This document shows positions 58,303 to 64,000 of a DNA stretch of 64,000 nucleotides, in pieces. The notes under the pieces are model-generated. The model was not told the origin of the DNA. It ran no database searches and worked only from the letters and a program-made list of their open reading frames with translations. The translations under genes were made by a program, and so were the position numbers. The stretch is from Sitta carolinensis (lineage: Eukaryota; Chordata; Aves; Passeriformes; Sittidae). The first letter of the stretch is position 1; each line of letters opens with the position of its first letter. The stretch is from contig CM063283.1 in the NCBI GenBank assembly GCA_032173965.1, positions 115,495,187-115,559,186 of the forward strand. Reading direction: 5' to 3'.

Positions 58303-58308
58303 AATAAA
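58303..58308 (+). promoter_or_regulatory. Candidate proximal polyadenylation signal AATAAA
   Basis: Canonical AATAAA about 515 bp after the ITSN1 stop codon. It would give a short 3' UTR that excludes the downstream array. Use is not shown by the sequence alone. Confidence 0.45.
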
Positions 58309-58619
58309 TAGTCTATATCTATAAACAGAGAAGATTCTATTAACATACCACTTCATGACTCGTGTTGCCCCTGAAAATGAAAGATGTCCAGGCCTTGTGC
58401 ACAGAGATGAATTGCACTCCAGAAGAGTCCAGCCCCCGGTCCCTTTGGAAGTCGCTGCTGTCCCAGGAGTGGAAGTGCTGGGGCAGGAAGCCAAGGGTGA
58501 GGCACAGAGCCCTGCTGGGTGTCCTGTGCACATCCCTCCACTGCTGCTGCTCCCAGGGGTGAGCCTCACCTGCAGTGGGGAAGAAGAAACAATCGTGGCT
58601 CCAGCTCAGGAACCGAAGG

Positions 58620-59068
58620 ACAGCCCTGCAGAGCCTGGAGTGCAGGGCAGAGCCCGGTGTGCAGAGCAGCCCTGCAAGAGCCCGGCGTGCAGAGCAGCCC
58701 TGCAGAGAGCAGCCCTGCAGAGCCTGGAGTGAGGCCAGGTGGCAAGCAGCTAGCAGAGCCCGGTGTGCAGAGCAGCCCTGCAGAGCCCGGTGTGCAGAGC
58801 AGCCCTGCAGAGAGCAGCCCTGCAGAGCCTGGAGTGCAGGCAGCCCAGCCTTGCAGAGAGCAGCCCTGCAGAACCTGGAGTGCAGGGCAGCGCTACAGAG
58901 CCCGGTGTGCAGAGCAGCCCTGCAGAGCCCGGTGTGCAGAGCCCTGCAGAGCAGCCCTGCAGAGAGCAGCCCTGCAGAGCCCGGTGTGCAGAGCAGCCCT
59001 GCAGAGAGCAGCCCTGCAGAACCTGGAGTGCAGGGCAGCGCTGCAGAGCCCGGCGTGCAGGGCAGCCC
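58620..59068 (+). repeat. GCAGAGCAGCCCTGCAGAGC mosaic minisatellite in the 3' UTR
   Basis: Units GAGCCCGGTGTGCAGAGCAG and CCCTGCAGAGAGCAG in mixed order, with CTGGAGTGCAGGGCAG variants. CTGCAG palindromes are frequent. It lies between the proximal and distal polyadenylation signals. Confidence 0.93.
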
Positions 59069-60479
59069 GTGGTGCCAGGTACGGAGCGTTGCCGCGCTCC
59101 CCGGTGTGCGAGCAGCAGCGCCGGGGTCGGGGCAGCCCCGTCGTGCTGCTCTCCCAGGGCGGGTGCTGGGCGTCCCCGGAGGGCTCGTGGTGGTGCAGAG
59201 TGGGGAACCCAGAGCCATCCGGGGGATGCCAGGGCTCTCCATCCCTTTCACTCCATGGATAACAACGTCCTGCCCACATCCATGCTGGGCGAAGCTCCAG
59301 GCGGGCACGGGCGGCTGCTCTCCCTCGGGCACACGTGTGAGTGCTCTGCTGAGTCTGGACTCGGGGACAGAACATCCCTGGGAGTCGAATTCCTCTTTGT
59401 TCTGCTTGGATTCCTTCTGTTCCTGCCCTGCCGCGCATCCACTGGTATTTTTGTAAGGACTTCGTTCCGGATGGGAGGTGCCAGCCCGTGTCATTCGCAT
59501 GTGAACGTTCTCGTGGAGCTGTTGTTAGGTTTTGGTGTTCCTTGCATGTCCTCTCAGTACTGGTTCCCACCTCTCCTGTGTCGGCGGTGTTCTCTAGCAC
59601 TCCAAGTCTTATTGGTTTCCATTAGGAAATTAGGATATATCCATAACAGGTAGGTAGATCAGTATGGTAATAAGTGTAAACTGTGCTGGGAAGTGTCTGT
59701 GTATTATAATTTCCTAAAAGACCACTGTAATGTTTCAAGCAATGGGAAGGAAAAAAAAAAATGTATGTTGGAGGGACAACAAAGTTTACATTTCATACTT
59801 TTCAGAATCGCTTTATTATTTATTTATTGAAGATAGTGTAGAATTTTGTATCAGAAATGACAGACATACTTATGTATTTTTTGAAACAAAACAGAGATAC
59901 ACACTTTAGTTAGAAACTTTCAACTGACCACATTTTAGAGGGAGTGTGACTTCCTAGGCATGCATTTGTTTACCACTAACTGGCTGAAAACACAATTAAG
60001 AGAACTTTAAGTTTCTATTTTTCAATGTTGTTAAGAAAATTGTTTCAATTAAAATATGTAAATAGTACTAAACCCATGCTTTCCTAATTCCATATCAATA
60101 CATTTTATTAAATATAATGTATATGAAAATACACATTGTTGTGGTAGGATAAAAAAAAGTGATAAAATCTATTACTGGAGTACCATTAAATGTCATTGTC
60201 TAACCTTTTTTTGCTGTCCTAATTTTACTCAGTGCTGCCAACGGGGTGCACATTCATTTCAGTGTTTCACAGGTGGCATCACTTTGTTAATAGTGTCATT
60301 TCACCAGCAACTATTACAGTGAACTGGCCAACAGGACAGGAAAATCCCGTGGCTGGAAGGCAGGAACCTCGGGCAGGGTTTGGAGGGAGCCCCAAGGAGC
60401 TGCACCTGCCTGAGGCTCAGCTGGGAGTGGGGGACCCTTCGCTCAGGGGCCCCTCTCAGACTGCAGCCCATGGCATGGA

Positions 60480-60615
60480 CATCAGAGAATCCCAGCAGGT
60501 TTGGCTTGGAGTGGACTTTAAATCCCACCCAGAGCCCCCCCTGCCACGGCCCGGACGCCTCCAGTGTGCCAGGCTGCTCCAGCCCCACCCAGCCTCGGGC
60601 ACTGCCAGGTAGTGC
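60480..60615 (+). mobile_element. CR1-like fragment
   Basis: GAGAATCCCAGCAGGTTTGG, CTTGGAGTGGACTTTAAATC, then CCAGGCTGCTCCAGCCCCAC: forward CR1 3' end in the long 3' UTR. Confidence 0.65.
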
Positions 60616-60892
60616 TGTGCCAGCCCCTACGAGTGCCCACTTTGGGGAACGGGGAGAGAACGAGCACTGCCCAGCCCCAGGGCTTGGGCTGGCCCAGCTG
60701 CCGTCAGGGTTACCCAGCGTTGATGAGGAGAGGCTGGAGTTTGGCTCACGGCAATCCAAGGAACCCCCATCATCCAGTGCTAAAGGGGAAGCTCATCCTG
60801 TGCCAGGCTGTGTGCCTGCCCTGCTGCCAGCGGGGCTGCCCTTGGGGCTCGCTGGCACATCAGCACTGTCAGCTTCCCAGACTGAACTGTGT

Positions 60893-61055
60893 CCTGGAGT
60901 CACAGAATCCCAAATCCCAGGGCTGGCACAGCCCTGCCAGCCCACGGGTGCCAGCTGTGCCCACCTTGTCCCCCTGAGTGCCACCTCCAGTGCCCCCTGC
61001 AGGGCTGGGCACTGCCACCCTCCCTGGGCAGCCCCTGCCCAGCCACAGGCTTGGC
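60893..61055 (+). mobile_element. CR1-like fragment, second subfamily
   Basis: CCTGGAGTCACAGAATCCCA, GGGCTGGCACAGCCCTGCCA, CTCCCTGGGCAGCCCCTGCC. Same subfamily as 40.45 kb. Confidence 0.65.
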
Positions 61056-61872
61056 AGTGCTGTACAATAAACCCACTCCAGGCTGGCAGTGCTGAGAGCC
61101 TGCCCGGGGCAGAGCTGATGGAAAGCTGGGCTGGAAAACCGGGAGAGGCTGCTCAGACCTGGGGAAGGCACTTGGGCACCTGGGAGACAGAGGCTGGCTC
61201 TGAGCCAAATACCTCAGAAATTCCAGCAGGGCTTTTTCTAGGAGCACTTAATCATTCAGTATTTTCTCAACGTGAGTTTTTATGAGGGAACTCTTTCAAT
61301 GCTCATTTTACAATTTTTTGCGCTTTAAAAAGAGTTCAGTCACTTCTTGTTACGTGTGAGGAGGATTGGGGTGGGAAACGTGTAATGGAGTATTTTCTTG
61401 CATACTTTCTCAAAACTGAGATGTGACAAGCCCAGACTGACTCCAACAGCAGTGTGTGGTTCCAGATTGCTCTGCTTGTCACAGTGAGATCTCAGTTCAT
61501 TCAAATCCAGCAGTCAAAGCCCTTGAAACAGGGAGGAGCTGGGAATCAGGAGAAATTGCTGTGAGGGCTTGCTCTGTGCACCCATTCCACATCTACCCTT
61601 GCTTTGTTCAGCCTCTCCACTCCTGCCCTACGTGCACACTGCTGTATCCAGAGCTCAGTACATGCTTATAGATATGTGATTATTGTACATACAGCATAAA
61701 AACACAGCTCTCATGAGAATGAGACATGACAGTTGTCATTGTCAAATACTGAGTAAATCTCACAAAAAAAACATTTAAAAACACGGGTTTTTTTGTACAA
61801 TATTTTAAAAGAGTGTCCTCAGGAAATTATTTTTCTGTATGTAGGAGGATATATTTAGGATCTTATTTAAAA

Positions 61873-61878
61873 AATAAA
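61873..61878 (+). promoter_or_regulatory. Candidate distal polyadenylation signal AATAAA
   Basis: Canonical AATAAA at the end of an AT-rich, unique stretch and before the sequence changes to GC-rich arrays and a CpG island. It would give a 3' UTR of about 4.1 kb. Confidence 0.5.
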
Positions 61879-62119
61879 GAACTGCAATGAGAGTCTGTTA
61901 AACAGCCCTAATTACTTGATAGAGTTGTCAAAGGCTCTGCAGTGACCGTGGATCAATACCTCGCCTGTAAAGCTGCCAAAGTGTCACTGTCCCTGGATTT
62001 AGGGACCAGCTCTTACTCTCACAGTAAGTACTTCAATCACAGAGCACAGCATTAGCCAGGAGAGGTTTCTCTTTTCTCCCACTCCCTGCTGCCTTGATCC
62101 AGAGCTGCCCAGCCCACCT

Positions 62120-62515
62120 GCACCGTGGCGACCGTGCACAGCCCCACCGTGGCACCCACCCACCCTCACAGCCTCACCCTGTCACCTCACCTGCCCTCAC
62201 AGCCCCACCACGGCACCCACCCACCCTCACAGCCCCACCACGGCACCCACCCACCCTCACAGCCCCACCACGGCACCCACCCACCCTCACAGCACCCACC
62301 CACGGCCACCCACCCCCCCTCACAGCCCCACCTTGGTGAATGTGCACAGCCCCACAATGGCACCTCACCTGCCCTCACAGCCTACTCACCTGCTCTCACA
62401 GTCTCACCGTGTCACCTCACCTGCCCTCACAGCCCACGTTCACCACCGTGTCACCTCACCTGCCCTCACAGCCCCACCGTGTCACCTCGCCTGCCCTCAC
62501 AGCCCTCTTCCCACC
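62120..62515 (+). repeat. CCTCACAGCCCCACC minisatellite
   Basis: Four copies of about 29 bp (CCCTCACAGCCCCACCACGG plus CACCCACCCA), then looser copies with CCCTCACAGCCCCACCGTGT and CACCTCACCTG. It abuts the CpG island. Confidence 0.92.
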
Positions 62516-62519
62516 TGCC

Positions 62520-62920
62520 CCACTCAGGGCTGTGGCGGCGCTCGGGGCGCCCCCCGCGGCGCTCGGGCACAAGTGGGACCCTCTCCCCTCTCCCTCTCCC
62601 CTCTCCCCTCTCCCTCTCCCCTCTCCCCTCTCCCCTCTCCCCGTCTCTCCCTGCCCGCTCCCCCGACCCTCCCGCCTTGCGCTCTCCTCTCCGTCCCTCC
62701 CCGCTCCTCCTCCTCTCCCCCGCTCCGTCCTTGAGCGCGGCTCGCCCGCGGCCCGTCCCTCCCCTTCCTGCCGGGCCTCCCTCCCCTTCCTGCCGGGCCC
62801 GTTCCCGGCGCTCCGCGGCCCGGCCGGCGGCTCCAGGTGAGGCGGGGGCGGCCCGGGGCCGGTGCGGGCCCAGAGCAGCGGGAGGGCGGGAGCGGGCCCG
62901 GCTCCGGGAGATCCATCCCC
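62520..62920 (+). promoter_or_regulatory. CpG-island promoter and likely first exon of the next gene
   Basis: Dense CG dinucleotides, C-rich pyrimidine tracts (CCCTCTCC repeats) and no TATA box, typical of a housekeeping promoter. CTCCAG|GTGAGG at 62831-62842 is a near-perfect donor, so a non-coding first exon ending at 62836 is likely on the + strand. No ATG-initiated coding exon was recognised around it. In mammals ATP5PO and then MRPS6/SLC5A3 follow ITSN1, but none can be confirmed in the 1.1 kb that remains. Confidence 0.5.
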
Positions 62921-63250
62921 GCTGCATCCCGCTGCATCCCGCTGCATCCCGCTCCATCCCCGCTCCGTCCCCGCTCCATCCCCGCTCTATCCCCGCTCCA
63001 TCCCCGCTCCATCCCCGCTCCGTCCCCGCTCCGTCCCCGATCCATCCCCGATCCGTCCCCGCTCCGTCCCCGCTCCGTCCCCGCTCCATCCCCGCTCCAT
63101 CCCCGCTCTATCCCCGCTCCATCCCGCTCCATCCCGCTCCGTCCCCGCTCCGTCCCCGCTCCATCCCGATCCATCCCCGCTCCGTCCCCGATCCATCCCC
63201 GCTCCATCCCGATCCATCCCCGCTCCGTCCCCGCTCCATCCCCGCTGCCC
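62915..63250 (+). repeat. 10-11-bp repeat (CCCCGCTCCAT / CCCCGCTCCGT)
   Basis: About 30 copies. It starts 80 bp after the presumed first-exon donor at 62837, again close to a 5' splice site. It makes false ORFs on both strands. Confidence 0.93.
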
Positions 63251-64000
63251 AAATCCCAGCGGGGATCGCTCAGTTCCCGCTGTCAGCGGATAACCCCCCC
63301 TTTCCCAGCCGGCCCCCTCAGCGGGGCTGAGGATTCTGTGTATACAATTCCTTAGGAACGAGTTTGTTGAAATCGGGGCTACCGAGTTCTGAGGAAGTCA
63401 CCTTCGGGGCAGTAATTGAATTTGGAAAGTGTGTTTATTGATGGCTCTGTTTAAGTGGTAGTTACGCCGGGGTGTTGTGGCCGTATGGAAAGCAGCTGTT
63501 ATCTTTGTACGGCACCCAGACGGAGTGAAATCACTGGATCATAAATAAAATGTGTTAATGAGCTCCGTTATCACAAGGTGATGACCTAGTACCTTACATG
63601 GAGCAAAGCCAGCTGAAAACGCTGAGGATTGATCCAGTCCCAAGTACCTGTCCTTTTCCTTCTCTGGGTTGGGGCAGAAGGGCACTTTGGTACGTGCAGA
63701 AGATAGAAATGCTGCTTATCCTTTAATTAACCTTGAGCAGTTCATTTGACCTAGATTTTTGTTTGGCAGTGGAGTGAGCAAAAGAGATGTTGCCCTCTCC
63801 GTGTCTTTAGCTCCACTGATCCAGCAGTGGATTTCCCTGAGGATTTCCCTGAATAAAGAGGAGTTGGCTGGTGTGTAACCGGTGTGTCCAGTTAGTGTTA
63901 TATTCTTCCAATTTGATTTTACATGAGGTCTGACTTTGTCACCTGCTGAGGTGTTGCCCTGGCCGTGTCCCCACATAACCCAGAATCACTGGAATTGCTG
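63251..64000 (+). other. Downstream of CpG island, unique
   Basis: Probably the start of the first intron of the next gene. No coding exon was recognised on either strand. Confidence 0.5.

Larger units (their letters stand above)
57788..61895 (+). other. ITSN1: ITSN1-L 3' UTR (probable extent)
   Basis: No coding signal follows the stop. The region holds an early AATAAA at 58303 and a GC-rich array at 58.62-59.07 kb. An AT-rich stretch at 59.6-60.23 kb contains an AU-rich ATTTATTTATT-type element near 59817. Two CR1 pieces lie between 60.48 and 61.06 kb, and a second AT-rich block ends at AATAAA 61873-61878. I infer that the long UTR ends near 61.89 kb because UTR-like AT-rich sequence stops there. 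The CR1 pieces and array may have inserted into the UTR, or the mature end could be at 58.3 kb. Confidence 0.5.

Noticed and set aside
62125..63355. 401-codon Pro/Ser-rich frame over the CpG island
   Set aside because: GC-rich repeats lacking stops; crosses a better-supported splice donor.
1..64000. CRISPR-like arrays
   Set aside because: The repeats are contiguous with no unique spacers, and the DNA is vertebrate.
61920..64000. ATP5PO or MRPS6 exons
   Set aside because: No recognisable residues of either protein on either strand.

Overview
The window is vertebrate nuclear DNA from a bird, probably a passerine. The signs are GT/AG introns, many CR1-like non-LTR retrotransposon pieces, one solo endogenous-retrovirus LTR, and a very large number of GC-rich minisatellites. 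Almost all of it (about 1.4-61.9 kb, + strand) is the 3' two thirds of one gene, ITSN1 (intersectin-1). ITSN1 is the multidomain scaffold that links clathrin-mediated endocytosis to Cdc42 and actin. ITSN1 rather than ITSN2 is chosen from the SH3A sequence ([20 protein letters not shown]) and agreement in every later domain. All family comparisons are from memory, not from a search.

Layout: 25 coding exons are placed, with joining phases that agree throughout. They encode about 1,173 residues, counting one base that is missing from the PH exon. 1.35-10.34 kb holds the end of the coiled coil; 11.85-16.42 SH3A; 16.4-17.9 the WxxF/WxxW linker; 19.6-19.8 SH3B; 22.5-22.7 SH3C; 29.5-32.9 SH3D; 36.3-36.5 SH3E. 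The DH (RhoGEF) domain lies at 46.9-51.8 kb, the PH domain at 53.9-55.8 and the C2 domain at 55.9-57.8. The N-terminal EH domains lie upstream of the window. A non-coding exon at 38.1 kb supplies the stop codon of the short isoform ITSN1-S. Splicing past it to 46.9 kb gives ITSN1-L with DH-PH-C2. A long 3' UTR probably runs to an AATAAA at 61.87 kb. At 62.5-62.9 kb a CpG-rich stretch with a good splice donor looks like the promoter and first exon of the next gene.

The most unusual feature is the introns. At least 17 tandem arrays are present, and several grow directly out of splice junctions. The donor after the first exon is repeated about 20 times. The acceptor plus the first 20 bases of the 9.03-kb exon is repeated six times. 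The donor after the SH3D exon is repeated four times. The donor after SH3E, which feeds the short/long isoform choice, is repeated about 20 times. Other arrays abut splice sites without copying them. A second point is a one-base deletion in the PH-domain exon at about 54.60 kb. It breaks the frame and is either an assembly error or a real lesion.

Large open frames inside the arrays are products of repeat periodicity, not genes. No RNA gene, CRISPR array or second protein-coding gene was recognised.
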